Translations under genes and position numbers: made by a program | From: an uncultured Clostridia bacterium | GTDB lineage: Bacteria > Bacillota > Clostridia > Christensenellales > Borkfalkiaceae | Length of the DNA: 19,234 nucleotides | Direction: 5' to 3' | NCBI GenBank assembly: GCA_934271255.1 | Contig: CAKQQS010000012.1 | Coordinates: 1-19,234 of the forward strand | Notes under the pieces: model-generated | What the model saw: only the letters and a program-made list of their open reading frames with translations | Database searches by the model: none | Told to the model about the DNA's origin: nothing | Part shown: piece after piece, positions 6,419 through 13,854 of the stretch | Layout of the letters: each line of letters opens with the position of its first letter | Numbering within the stretch: the first letter of the stretch is position 1

Positions 6419-7592
6419 ACATCGAGAAGTTTTTGAAATAGTTTTGAATCAGAATAAACGGTGTGCCTTTGTCGCCGCTTCCGCTCGTCAAATCGGACAA
6501 CGACGCGAGCAAGTCGGTAAGTTGACGGGGAGTCGTTCCCTGACTTAACATATTGCCTTTCAAGTCCGCGTCTTTGTGTCTTATCATTTCTTTCATCGCG
6601 TTGACCGCGTCTTCGCCCGAAAGGTTTGCAAAGTCGTTATCCGCAAGATATTTCAATTTTATTTCGTTGGGTTTACCCGCAAGCCCTTGCGTGTAAGCGG
6701 GTGAACAAACGGGATCCGCAAGTTCCCATATTCCGCCGACGGGATCTTTGAACGCGCCGTCGCCGTACACCATTACTTCTATGTTTTTGCCCGTTCTCTT
6801 ATACAGTTCGTCGTGCAAATCGTCTACGAACTTACGGCAATCTCTCGGGAAAAGTTTTACGCTGTTTTCCGTAGCAAGGTTGCTTCCCAAAACGCCGTAT
6901 TGTTCGTTATAACCGCTGCCGTCTACCGATTTTGTCAATATTTCGTCAAGGCTGACGACTTTCTCCGCGCCCGCTTTCAAAAGCGTGTTCTTCGTACGTT
7001 TTCTGGTGTGAATATCTGCGTTTATAACGTATTTCGTGTACTTTAAAATCTCGGTCGGGTTGTTTGCGAGTATTACCTGACAATTTCCGCCCGCCTGCTT
7101 GTAATATTCGATATAATCTACGCCCGTAAATGTGTGTCTTACGTCGCCGAAAGTCGCTTTGAACTCTTCCGCCGTGAACACGTCGCTGTACGGATTGACG
7201 TTCTTTTCTATAATCTGTTCGGGGGTAACGAAACTGTTACCGACTTCGTCGCTCGGATACGCAAGTTGAATTATCAACTTTTTAACCCCTTTCGCGATAC
7301 CCTTTAAAATCATCGAAAAACGATTTCTCGAAAAAATAGGCAGAATAAGCCCGACGGTGTTGTCGCCGAATTTGTCGGATACGTCTTTCGCTATCTGGTC
7401 GACCGTCGCGTAGTTGCCTTGCGCGCGAGCCACAACCGCCTCCGTTACAGCGACTATATCCCTGTCTTGAAGGTCGAACCCGCCCTGTTTTGCGACTCCT
7501 ACGATACTGTCGGCGGCAATCTTGACGAGATCGTCGCCTTGTTTGATAATCGGCGCTCTTACGCCCCTTGAAATTGTTCCTTGATAATCCAT
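6417..7592 (-). CDS. Coenzyme F420-0:L-glutamate ligase family protein (CofE-like), function unknown
   Basis: 391 residues. It begins MDYQGTISRGVRAPIIKQGD and continues with DIVAVTEAVVARAQGNYATV, SRNRFSMILKGIAKG, GVDYIEYY, SGYNEQYGVLGSNLATE, MVYGDGAFKDPVGGIWELAD, YLADNDFANLSGEDA and GSGDKGTPFILIQNYF. This set of conserved blocks is that of the long (about 390-residue) bacterial relatives of CofE found in many gut Bacillota. CofE adds glutamates to F420-0 with GTP, but true CofE is shorter (about 250 residues) and nothing else for F420 synthesis or use is present here. The substrate is therefore unknown; another gamma-glutamyl or acid-amine ligation is a guess. GAGGT lies 8 nt before the ATG. 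It is a single-gene transcript with a consensus promoter, a long leader and its own terminator. Confidence 0.85.
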   Translation of the reverse strand: MDYQGTISRGVRAPIIKQGDDLVKIAADSIVGVAKQGGFDLQDRDIVAVTEAVVARAQGNYATVDQIAKDVSDKFGDNTVGLILPIFSRNRFSMILKGIAKGVKKLIIQLAYPSDEVGNSFVTPEQIIEKNVNPYSDVFTAEEFKATFGDVRHTFTGVDYIEYYKQAGGNCQVILANNPTEILKYTKYVINADIHTRKRTKNTLLKAGAEKVVSLDEILTKSVDGSGYNEQYGVLGSNLATENSVKLFPRDCRKFVDDLHDELYKRTGKNIEVMVYGDGAFKDPVGGIWELADPVCSPAYTQGLAGKPNEIKLKYLADNDFANLSGEDAVNAMKEMIRHKDADLKGNMLSQGTTPRQLTDLLASLSDLTSGSGDKGTPFILIQNYFKNFSM

Positions 7593-7770
7593 ATATTTTA
7601 CCTCTTTTGAGTTTTTAACGATTGTTCGACGGTTGTCGCCCGCGTGGGGATTTCCTTATATTTTTCCTGATTTTATCCTGTCTTTCGTCAACGCCGCGAC
7701 AACAAATCGCTTCCTTTCCCGCGACTTGTTTTCAGCAATAAAAACCGCCGCCGACCGAAAATATTAACCC
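7593..7770 (-). promoter_or_regulatory. Long 5' leader of the F420-ligase-like gene with alternative hairpins
   Basis: The promoter upstream gives a leader of about 175 nt. In the RNA, AACAAGUCGC and GCGAUUUGUU (7730-7721 with 7710-7701) form a 10-bp stem with one G-U pair. A second perfect 8-bp pairing (7703-7696 with 7639-7632, GUUGUCGC with GCGACAAC) shares bases with the first, so the two exclude each other. No known riboswitch signature is recognised. Mutually exclusive pairings suggest, but do not prove, control by RNA folding. Confidence 0.45.
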
Positions 7771-7775
7771 TAAAA

Positions 7776-7804
7776 ATTATAACAACGCTACTTTTCCTTG
7801 TCAA
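7776..7804 (-). promoter_or_regulatory. Consensus promoter of the F420-ligase-like gene
   Basis: Read leftward: TTGACA (7804-7799), 17-bp spacer, TATAAT (7781-7776). Perfect boxes; start site near 7769. The rest of the divergent region (7805-7916) shows short A/T tracts only. Confidence 0.9.
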
Positions 7805-7916
7805 CCCTTTTAGGTAAAAAACTTTGCTTTTTTAGGACTTTTTCAAAAAGGACGCGATAACCCCTGCCGCATAGTCGCTTATGCAAAAAATAAATAATCC
7901 TTTTTTAAAAAAACCG

Positions 7917-7945
7917 TTGCGAAAAAACCTTTTCTTTGGTACAAT
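7917..7945 (+). promoter_or_regulatory. Promoter of nrdG
   Basis: TTGCGA (7917-7922), 17-bp spacer, TACAAT (7940-7945). An ATG at 7936 overlaps this -10 region and so is unlikely to be the start of nrdG. No NrdR-box-like palindrome is seen here. Confidence 0.75.
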
Positions 7946-7974
7946 GTGTGTATTCTGTTTTAAGGAAAAGAATT

Positions 7975-8667
7975 ATGCTTATTCTCGGTTTTCAAAAATT
8001 AACGCTACTCGATTATCCGAACAAAGTCGCCGCTACCGTCTTTACGGGCGGTTGCAATTTTCGTTGCCCGTTTTGTCATAACGCTTCGCTCGTAACGAAA
8101 ATCGAACCCCAAACTTCGTATAACGAAAACGACGTTCTCGCTTATATACGTTCGAGAAAAGGACTTCTCGACGGCGTTTGCATAACGGGCGGAGAACCCC
8201 TTATTCAAAAAGATTTGAAAAACTTTATTATAGAAATAAAAAAAGCGGGGTTTGCCGTAAAACTCGATACGAACGGGAGTTTTCCCGACAAACTTAAAGA
8301 ATTAGTTGCCGAAAACCTTATCGACTACGTTGCCATGGACGTTAAAAACTCGCCCGAAAAATACGGCGAAACGGCGGGACTTTCAAACTTCGATTTGTCC
8401 CCGATAAAAGAAAGCGTCGAGTTTTTGAAAACGAACGCTGTCGACTACGAGTTCAGAACGACTATCGTAAAAGAATACCATACCTTAAACGACGTTATCG
8501 CCATCGCCGAGTTCATCAAAGGCGCGAAAAGATATTTCTTGCAAAACTTCGTCGATTCGGGAAATCTTATTTCTTCGGGACTTCACTCCGTCCCCGTAGA
8601 AACGCTTACCGAAATGAAAGACGCGGCGCAATTCGTATTAGGAAACGCGCAAGTCCGCGGAGTTTGA
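7975..8667 (+). CDS. nrdG: Anaerobic ribonucleotide reductase activating protein (radical SAM)
   Basis: 230 residues from the ATG at 7975, which has AAGGAAAAG upstream. The radical-SAM cysteine motif is TGGCNFRCPFCHN, with Cys27, Cys31 and Cys34 (CxxxCxxC) holding the 4Fe-4S cluster; CITGGEPL (69-76) is the SAM-binding GGE motif. The N-terminus LGFQKLTLLDYPNKVAATVF is typical of the longer NrdG type found in clostridia and archaea. It uses SAM and an electron to make the glycyl radical on NrdD, encoded next. Although the two proteins work together, a strong terminator and a separate promoter lie between the genes, so they are controlled separately. A pyruvate formate-lyase activase is an alternative by family but the neighbouring nrdD settles it. 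Confidence 0.93.
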   Translation: MLILGFQKLTLLDYPNKVAATVFTGGCNFRCPFCHNASLVTKIEPQTSYNENDVLAYIRSRKGLLDGVCITGGEPLIQKDLKNFIIEIKKAGFAVKLDTNGSFPDKLKELVAENLIDYVAMDVKNSPEKYGETAGLSNFDLSPIKESVEFLKTNAVDYEFRTTIVKEYHTLNDVIAIAEFIKGAKRYFLQNFVDSGNLISSGLHSVPVETLTEMKDAAQFVLGNAQVRGV

Positions 8668-8704
8668 TTTTTAGTAGAAAATCTCAACGAAAAACGTATT
8701 TTAA

Positions 8705-8733
8705 GGAAAGAATTTTGAATTCTTTCCGTTTTT
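8705..8733 (+). terminator. Terminator of nrdG
   Basis: GGAAAGAATT (8705-8714), loop TTG, AATTCTTTCC (8718-8727): a perfect 10-bp stem followed by GTTTTTATTTT. It separates nrdG from the nrdD operon. Confidence 0.85.
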
Positions 8734-8738
8734 ATTTT

Positions 8739-8786
8739 ATACAATATATTGATAAAAAAGTTGAAAAAAACCACAAGATATTGTGT
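8739..8786. promoter_or_regulatory. Two NrdR-box-like palindromes upstream of nrdD
   Basis: Box 1 is ATACAATATATTGATA (8739-8754). Box 2, read on the minus strand, is ACACAATATCTTGTGG (8786-8771). Both fit the NrdR consensus acaCwAtATaTwGwgt, with box 2 off at its last base. Their centres are 32 bp apart, about three helical turns, as known for paired NrdR boxes. Box 2 ends 7 bp before the -35 of nrdD. Repression by the ATP/dATP-sensing NrdR is therefore expected. Confidence 0.85.
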
Positions 8787-8793
8787 TTTTCTA

Positions 8794-8822
8794 TTGACAA
8801 GGGTCATTTCTTATGTTACAAT
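8794..8822 (+). promoter_or_regulatory. Promoter of the nrdD operon
   Basis: TTGACA (8794-8799), 17-bp spacer, TACAAT (8817-8822). Start site near 8829; the AGGAG site of nrdD is at 8841-8845. Confidence 0.9.
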
Positions 8823-8852
8823 GACAAAGCAAAACACAAAAGGAGAAACATC

Positions 8853-11213
8853 ATGTACAAAGTTACAAAACGTGACGGCAAAATCGTCGATTTTAATTTC
8901 GATAAGATTAAAACTGCTATTCAAAAAGCATTCGACGCTTGCGGAAAACAAACTCATTCGGACATCGTTGATTTCTTAACGCTTAAAGTTACGGCGGATT
9001 TCGAACCGAAGGTTAAAGACGGCGCGGTTGCCGTCGAAGCCATTCAGGACAGCGTTGAATCCGTTCTTATAAAAGCAGGTTACGACGACGTTGCAAAATC
9101 TTACATTCTTTACCGTAAACAACGCGAAAAGATTCGTAACGTAAGCACCACCATTCTCGACTATAAGTCGGTCGTCGACAACTATCTTAAAGTTGCCGAT
9201 TGGAGAGTTAAGGAAAACTCTACCGTTACCTATTCGGTAGGCGGATTGATTCTTTCCAACTCGGGTGCGATTACCGCGAACTACTGGCTCAGCGAAGTTT
9301 ACGACGAAGAAATAGCGAAAGCGCACAAGAACGCCGACATTCATATTCACGACCTTTCGATGCTCACGGGATATTGCGCGGGCTGGTCGCTTAAACAACT
9401 TATTCAGGACGGCTTGGGCGGAGTAGTAGGCAAAATCACGTCTTCACCCGCTAACCACCTTTCCACCCTTTGCAACCAAATGGTCAACTTTTTGGGTATA
9501 ATGCAAAACGAGTGGGCGGGCGCGCAGGCGTTCTCGTCTTTCGATACTTACCTTGCTCCTTTCGTTAAGGTAGACAACCTTTCCTATAAAGAAGTCAAGC
9601 AATGTATTCAATCTTTCATTTACGGCGTAAACACGCCTAGCCGTTGGGGTACGCAATCTCCGTTTACGAACATTACCCTTGACTGGTCCGTCCCGCAAGA
9701 CCTTGCGGAACTCAACTGCATAGTCGGCGGCAAGGAACTCGATTTCCGTTACAAGGATTGCGAAAAGGAAATGGCGATGGTAAACAAAGCCTTCATCGAA
9801 ACGATGATCGAAGGCGACGCTAACGGACGCGGATTCCAGTATCCCATTCCCACGTATTCGATTACGAAAAACTTCGACTGGTCGGAAACGGAAAACAACA
9901 AACTTTTGTTTGAAATGACGGCGAAATACGGCACCCCGTACTTCTCGAACTATATCAACAGCGATATGGAGCCGAGCGACGTTCGTTCGATGTGTTGCAG
10001 ACTCCGTCTTGACCTTCGCGAATTGCGTAAAAAGTCGGGCGGTTTCTTCGGCAGCGGCGAAAGCACGGGTTCCGTAGGCGTAGTTACCATCAATATGCCG
10101 AGAATCGCTTACCTTTCTCAAACGGAAGAGGAGTTCTACGAAAGACTCGATAAGTTGATGGACATCTCCGCGCGTTCTTTGAAAACCAAACGTACGGTCA
10201 TCACAAAACTTCTCGAAAACGGCTTGTATCCTTACACGAAAAGATATCTCGGAACGTTTGCCAACCACTTCTCGACGATAGGACTCGTCGGTATGAACGA
10301 AGCGTGCCTTAACGCAAACTGGATAAGAGAAGACCTTACGCACAAGAAAGCGCAAGACTTTACGGTAGACGTTCTCAACCACATGAGAGAAAGACTCAGC
10401 GATTATCAGGAACAATACGGCGACCTTTACAATCTCGAAGCGACGCCCGCGGAATCGACGGCGTTCCGTCTGGCTAAGCACGACGTAGCGCGTTATCCCG
10501 ACATTATAACGGCTGCGAAAAAGACGGGCGACACGCCTTACTATACCAACTCTTCGCACCTTCCCGTAGGTTATACGGAAGACATATTCACCGCTTTGGA
10601 TATTCAGGACAGACTCCAAACGCTGTACACTTCGGGTACGGTATTCCACGCGTTCCTTGGCGAAAAATTGCCCGACTGGAAAGCGGCGGCGAATCTCGTC
10701 AAGAAGATTGCGGAAAACTATAAACTTCCCTATTACACCCTTTCCCCGACCTATTCGATATGTAAAAACCACGGATATATTTCGGGCGAATCGTTCACTT
10801 GTCCCGAATGCGGAGAAAAGACGGAAGTTTACAGCCGTATAACGGGGTATTATCGTCCCATTCAGAACTGGAACGACGGCAAGTCGCAAGAATACAGCGA
10901 CCGTAAAGTATACGACATCGCTCATTCAAAACTTACGCACGACGGCGTGAAAAAAGACGACGATTGCGGTTGCAACGCCGTTACGACGGGAACGTTTTTG
11001 TTCGCAACCCCCACCTGTCCCAACTGTAAAGTAGCGGCGGCTACTCTCGACAAGGCGGGCGTTAAGTACGAAAAACTTTACGCTAACGAACACGCCGATT
11101 TGGTAAACGCGTTCGGCGTTAAACAAGCGCCTACGCTCGTAGTTGCCAAAGAAGACGGTACGGTAGAAAAATATCAAGGCGTTTCGGATATAAGAAAATA
11201 CCTTAACGCGTAA
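8853..11213 (+). CDS. nrdD: Anaerobic (class III) ribonucleoside-triphosphate reductase with fused C-terminal glutaredoxin-like domain
   Basis: 786 residues from the ATG at 8853 (AGGAG 7 nt upstream); a longer frame back to 8664 would cross promoter and NrdR boxes. Residues 1-90 are an ATP-cone (YKVTKRDGKIVDFNFDKI), the dATP/ATP activity switch. The catalytic barrel has Cys175 (GYCAGWSL) and the Cys381-Cys382 pair in SMCCRLRLDLREL, one of which is the thiyl site. A zinc-type site follows: SICKNHGY and FTCPECG (Cys637, Cys650, Cys653). The glycyl radical is Gly665 in SRITGYYRP. After the normal end come CGC (705-707) and a thioredoxin-fold domain, about 712-786: GTFLFATPTCPNCK with redox pair Cys722/Cys725, and the cis-proline in QAPTLVV (Pro760). 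The fused domain likely feeds electrons to the active site, replacing formate or a free thioredoxin; trxB follows directly. Confidence 0.95.
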   Translation: MYKVTKRDGKIVDFNFDKIKTAIQKAFDACGKQTHSDIVDFLTLKVTADFEPKVKDGAVAVEAIQDSVESVLIKAGYDDVAKSYILYRKQREKIRNVSTTILDYKSVVDNYLKVADWRVKENSTVTYSVGGLILSNSGAITANYWLSEVYDEEIAKAHKNADIHIHDLSMLTGYCAGWSLKQLIQDGLGGVVGKITSSPANHLSTLCNQMVNFLGIMQNEWAGAQAFSSFDTYLAPFVKVDNLSYKEVKQCIQSFIYGVNTPSRWGTQSPFTNITLDWSVPQDLAELNCIVGGKELDFRYKDCEKEMAMVNKAFIETMIEGDANGRGFQYPIPTYSITKNFDWSETENNKLLFEMTAKYGTPYFSNYINSDMEPSDVRSMCCRLRLDLRELRKKSGGFFGSGESTGSVGVVTINMPRIAYLSQTEEEFYERLDKLMDISARSLKTKRTVITKLLENGLYPYTKRYLGTFANHFSTIGLVGMNEACLNANWIREDLTHKKAQDFTVDVLNHMRERLSDYQEQYGDLYNLEATPAESTAFRLAKHDVARYPDIITAAKKTGDTPYYTNSSHLPVGYTEDIFTALDIQDRLQTLYTSGTVFHAFLGEKLPDWKAAANLVKKIAENYKLPYYTLSPTYSICKNHGYISGESFTCPECGEKTEVYSRITGYYRPIQNWNDGKSQEYSDRKVYDIAHSKLTHDGVKKDDDCGCNAVTTGTFLFATPTCPNCKVAAATLDKAGVKYEKLYANEHADLVNAFGVKQAPTLVVAKEDGTVEKYQGVSDIRKYLNA

Positions 11214-11226
11214 TAAGGATAAAACA

Positions 11227-12141
11227 ATGATTTACGACATTATCGTCGTCGGCGGCGGTCCGTCGGGACTTACCGCGGCGATTTACGCAAGACGCGCGAA
11301 CAAATCCGTTCTCGTTCTGGAAAAGGAAACTTTCGGCGGACAAATAACGAGTTCGCCGAAAGTCGAAAATATCCCCGGATTTACGAGTTTGTCGGGCAAC
11401 GAGTTTGCGGAAAAACTCGTCGACCAAGCGATTTTTCAGGGCGCGGAACTCGAATCCGCCGAAGTTACGGCAATAAAGGACGGCGAAATTAAAACCGTCG
11501 TTACCGATTGCGGGGAATACTCGGCGAAATCCGTTATAATCGCCACGGGCGCGAAACATCGCCTTTTGGGGTTACCGAAAGAAGAAGAGTTCGTCGGCAA
11601 CGGCATATCTTTTTGCGCCGTTTGCGACGGGGCGTTCTATACCGATAAAACTGTTGCGGTTATAGGCGGCGGCAACTCCGCGTTGCAGGAAGCGATTTTA
11701 CTTTCCGACATCGCGAAAAAGGTTTACGTCGTTCAGAATCTGGACTTTTTAACGGGTGAAAAACAACTTGCCAACGACCTTAACGCAAAAGAAAACGTAG
11801 AAGTTATTTTAGGCGCGGTCGTAGACGAATACTTGGGCTGCGGCGAGTTAAACGGGCTTCTTATCAAAAAAACAGCGACGGGCGAAACAAGAGAACTTAC
11901 CCTTGACGGCGTTTTCGTCGCGATAGGGCTGGTTCCGCAAAACGAAGCGTTTAAAAACGTTATAACTCTTGACGGACGCGGGTACGCCGTAGCGGACGAT
12001 ACCCTTAAAACGGCGGCGCAAGGCGTGTTCGTTGCGGGCGATTGCAGAGTTAAAAACGTAAGACAAGTCGTTACCGCGTCAAGCGACGGGGCGATTGCCG
12101 CGCTCGCGGCGTGCGATTACGTCGATTCGTTAACAAAATAA
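11227..12141 (+). CDS. trxB: Thioredoxin reductase-like flavoprotein
   Basis: 304 residues, the usual low-molecular-weight TrxR length. The N-terminal FAD motif is VVGGGPSGLTAA (8-19); the redox pair is CAVC (Cys130, Cys133) in FCAVCDGAF; the second dinucleotide motif is IGGGNSALQEA (146-156); the C-terminal FAD site is GVFVAGDCR. Where NADPH-dependent enzymes have HRRxxxR, this protein has VVQNLDFLTGEK, so the 2'-phosphate clamp is missing and NADH or another donor is likely. The gene begins 13 bp after nrdD with AAGGAT upstream, so it belongs to the nrdD operon. Its natural partner is probably the CPNC domain at the end of NrdD. Family certain, donor uncertain. Confidence 0.9.
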   Translation: MIYDIIVVGGGPSGLTAAIYARRANKSVLVLEKETFGGQITSSPKVENIPGFTSLSGNEFAEKLVDQAIFQGAELESAEVTAIKDGEIKTVVTDCGEYSAKSVIIATGAKHRLLGLPKEEEFVGNGISFCAVCDGAFYTDKTVAVIGGGNSALQEAILLSDIAKKVYVVQNLDFLTGEKQLANDLNAKENVEVILGAVVDEYLGCGELNGLLIKKTATGETRELTLDGVFVAIGLVPQNEAFKNVITLDGRGYAVADDTLKTAAQGVFVAGDCRVKNVRQVVTASSDGAIAALAACDYVDSLTK

Positions 12142-12191
12142 AAACGTGGCACCCCCACGATATTAAAAACTATTTAAAGGAGAATATTATT

Positions 12192-12737
12192 ATGGCTAAA
12201 TACGTATGTTCTGTATGCGGTTACGTTCACGAAGGCGATTCGGCTCCCGAAAAATGCCCCCTTTGCGGCGCTCCCGCATCTAAGTTTACCAAACAAGACG
12301 AAGGCTTGACCTGGGCAGCCGAACACGTCGTAGGCGTTGCTAACGGCGCGCCCGCAGACGTTATAGAAGGACTCCGCATGAACTTTAACGGAGAATGCAG
12401 CGAAGTAGGCATGTATCTTGCTATGGCAAGAGTCGCTTTCAGAGAAGGTTATCCCGAAGTAGGCGACTACTACACGAGAGCGGCTTTTGAAGAAGCGGAA
12501 CATGCCGCTAAGTTTGCGGAACTTTTGGGCGAAGTAGTAACCGACAGCACGAAAAAGAATCTCGAACTCAGAGTCGCTGCGGAAAACGGCGCGACGCTCG
12601 GCAAAGTCGACCTTGCAAAAAGAGCGAAAGATCTCGGCCTTGACGCTATTCACGACACCGTTCACGAAATGGCTCGCGACGAAGCGCGCCACGGCAAAGC
12701 GTTCAAAGGTCTTTTGGACAGATATTTTAATAAATAA
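12192..12737 (+). CDS. Reverse rubrerythrin (N-terminal rubredoxin domain, C-terminal di-iron domain)
   Basis: 181 residues from the ATG at 12192 (AGGAG 9 nt upstream). An earlier in-frame ATG (12111) lies inside trxB. Domain order is inverted relative to classic rubrerythrin: a rubredoxin-like knuckle pair VCSVCG and KCPLCG (Cys6, 9, 22, 25) comes first, then the ferritin-like four-helix domain with iron ligands in NGECSEVG (Glu68), EEAEHA (Glu101, His104), AAENGAT (Glu131) and RDEARH (Glu164, His167). Such proteins reduce hydrogen peroxide, and in clostridia also help consume oxygen. It follows trxB by 50 bp, with only a 5-bp hairpin (12145-12159) and no promoter between, so it is probably part of the nrdD operon. 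The rubredoxin gene follows. Confidence 0.93.
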   Translation: MAKYVCSVCGYVHEGDSAPEKCPLCGAPASKFTKQDEGLTWAAEHVVGVANGAPADVIEGLRMNFNGECSEVGMYLAMARVAFREGYPEVGDYYTRAAFEEAEHAAKFAELLGEVVTDSTKKNLELRVAAENGATLGKVDLAKRAKDLGLDAIHDTVHEMARDEARHGKAFKGLLDRYFNK

Positions 12738-12749
12738 GGAGAACTCGAT

Positions 12750-12884
12750 ATGAAATACGTTTGCAACGTTTGCGGTTGGGTATACGACGAAGACGAACAA
12801 GGCGTTAAGTGGGAAGATCTTCCCGAAGATTTTACTTGTGAACTTTGCGGAGTCGGGAAAGATCAATTTTCCCCCGAAGAATAA
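12750..12884 (+). CDS. Rubredoxin, short form (44 residues)
   Basis: Translates as MKYVCNVCGWVYDEDE, then WEDLPEDFTCELCGVGK, ending FSPEE. The two CxxCG knuckles (Cys5, Cys8, and the CELC pair at 30 and 33) bind a single iron. It is about 8-9 residues shorter than ordinary rubredoxins because the loop GDPxxGIxPGT is shortened, and the usual CPxCG has Glu in place of Pro. AAGGAG lies 8 nt before the ATG and overlaps the stop of the rubrerythrin gene, so the two are coupled. It likely carries electrons to the rubrerythrin; the reductase that charges it is not in the window, unless the TrxB-like flavoprotein does this. Confidence 0.9.
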   Translation: MKYVCNVCGWVYDEDEQGVKWEDLPEDFTCELCGVGKDQFSPEE

Positions 12885-12933
12885 TTTTTAAAAGCGTTCG
12901 TTTTACAGCGGCGTTTGAAAAATAAACAGAGTT

Positions 12934-12966
12934 AAAAAGCAGTGGCTTTCAAGCCCCTGCTTTTCC
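12934..12966 (+). terminator. Terminator of the nrdD-trxB-rbr-rubredoxin operon
   Basis: AAAAGCAG (12935-12942) pairs with CTGCTTTT (12957-12964), with an inner GGCTT/AAGCC stem separated by one T-C mismatch. The T-run is at the foot of the stem (TTTTCC). Confidence 0.75.
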
Positions 12967-12972
12967 TTATAC

Positions 12973-13004
12973 AAAAAGTCGTCCCCGCCGAAATCGGCGG
13001 GGAC
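12973..13004 (-). terminator. Terminator of degV
   Basis: GTCCCCGCCGA (12981-12991), two-base loop centre, TCGGCGGGGAC (12994-13004): a perfect 11-bp GC-rich stem. Read leftward it is followed by GACTTTTTG. It starts 13 bp beyond the degV stop. Confidence 0.88.
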
Positions 13005-13017
13005 GTAATAATTATTA

Positions 13018-13854
13018 TTAACCTTTTTCAAAACCTACCAGAATACCGCCGTTTTCCGCGTAAAAACTGCATAACCCGTTAAGTTCGTGCGTTTCTATCA
13101 AAGCGGCGGGATATTCTTCCAAAAGCATTTTTTCGAGCATCTTCGCGCCAGACTCGTTTTGGCAATGTCCGATGCTTATCTTTCCCGAAACGTAACCGTC
13201 TTCTTTAAGTCCGTTTATCAGACTTTTAAATGACAGCCTTTCGCCTTTTAACTTTCTCTTCGTTTCAAGAGTTCCTTTTTCGCTTGCTCTGCCGGTAACG
13301 CAAATACCCATAATGCCGATAAGTTTTGCGATAAGGACGGATACTCTGCCGTTGTTGGCGAACGTTTTGAGCGATTTCAAAACGAAACCCAGCCCCGTCT
13401 TTTCTTTGTATTCTGCGATTTTGTCGCAAATCTCTTCGTAAGACAAGCCTTGCGATACGAGTTCGTCCGCTTTCCGTAATATAAGCGTCATTTCGGGACC
13501 TGCGGATAAAGTGTCCAGAACGAACACGCGTTTCCCTTCGTTTTCCGTTTCGTAAATCTTTTTTGCCGAACACGCGGAGTTGTAACTCCCCGAAAGTCCG
13601 CTCGTTATCGTTATGCAGATTACGTCGTCCGCGTCCCCGAACGCTTCAAGCCAGTCGCCTACGCTCGGACAGGACGATTTCGATTTGCCTTTGTACTTAT
13701 TGAAATACTCGACCATTTCCGCTACGTTCAAGTTTTCGTCGTCGACAAACTCCTTTTCGTCGGTAATGACTTTCATCGGCGCGGAAGCGAAATCCGCGTA
13801 ATCGAGTTTGAAAATATCGCATGAAGAATCGGAAACTATTTTAATTTTTCTCAT
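13018..13854 (-). CDS. DegV family fatty-acid-binding protein (FakB-like)
   Basis: 278 residues from the ATG at 13854, with GGAG 6 nt upstream; an ATG 39 bp further out lacks such a site. It starts MRKIKIVSDSSCDI, the DegV signature. SSCPSVGDW matches the TSxPSxxxF block, ITSGLSGSYNSA the serine-containing ligand-binding block, and FANNGRVSVLIAKLIGIMG the conserved GRIS region. ISIGHCQNE lies near the end. DegV/FakB proteins bind a fatty acid and present it to the kinase FakA for phosphorylation and use in phospholipids; FakA is not in the window. Single-gene transcript with its own terminator and a very long leader (about 300 nt from the visible promoter). Confidence 0.92.
   Translation of the reverse strand: MRKIKIVSDSSCDIFKLDYADFASAPMKVITDEKEFVDDENLNVAEMVEYFNKYKGKSKSSCPSVGDWLEAFGDADDVICITITSGLSGSYNSACSAKKIYETENEGKRVFVLDTLSAGPEMTLILRKADELVSQGLSYEEICDKIAEYKEKTGLGFVLKSLKTFANNGRVSVLIAKLIGIMGICVTGRASEKGTLETKRKLKGERLSFKSLINGLKEDGYVSGKISIGHCQNESGAKMLEKMLLEEYPAALIETHELNGLCSFYAENGGILVGFEKG

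Noticed and set aside
8664..8852. An N-terminal extension of NrdD of 63 residues.
   Set aside because: It would cover the terminator of nrdG, both NrdR boxes and the promoter; the ATP-cone begins right at the ATG at 8853.
9444..10925. A 493-codon leftward frame opposite nrdD.
   Set aside because: It is a by-product of nrdD codon use; it has no ribosome site and its Arg/Val/Phe-rich composition resembles no protein family.
12145..12159. Terminator between trxB and the rubrerythrin gene.
   Set aside because: The stem CGTGG/CCACG has only five pairs and no T-run follows.
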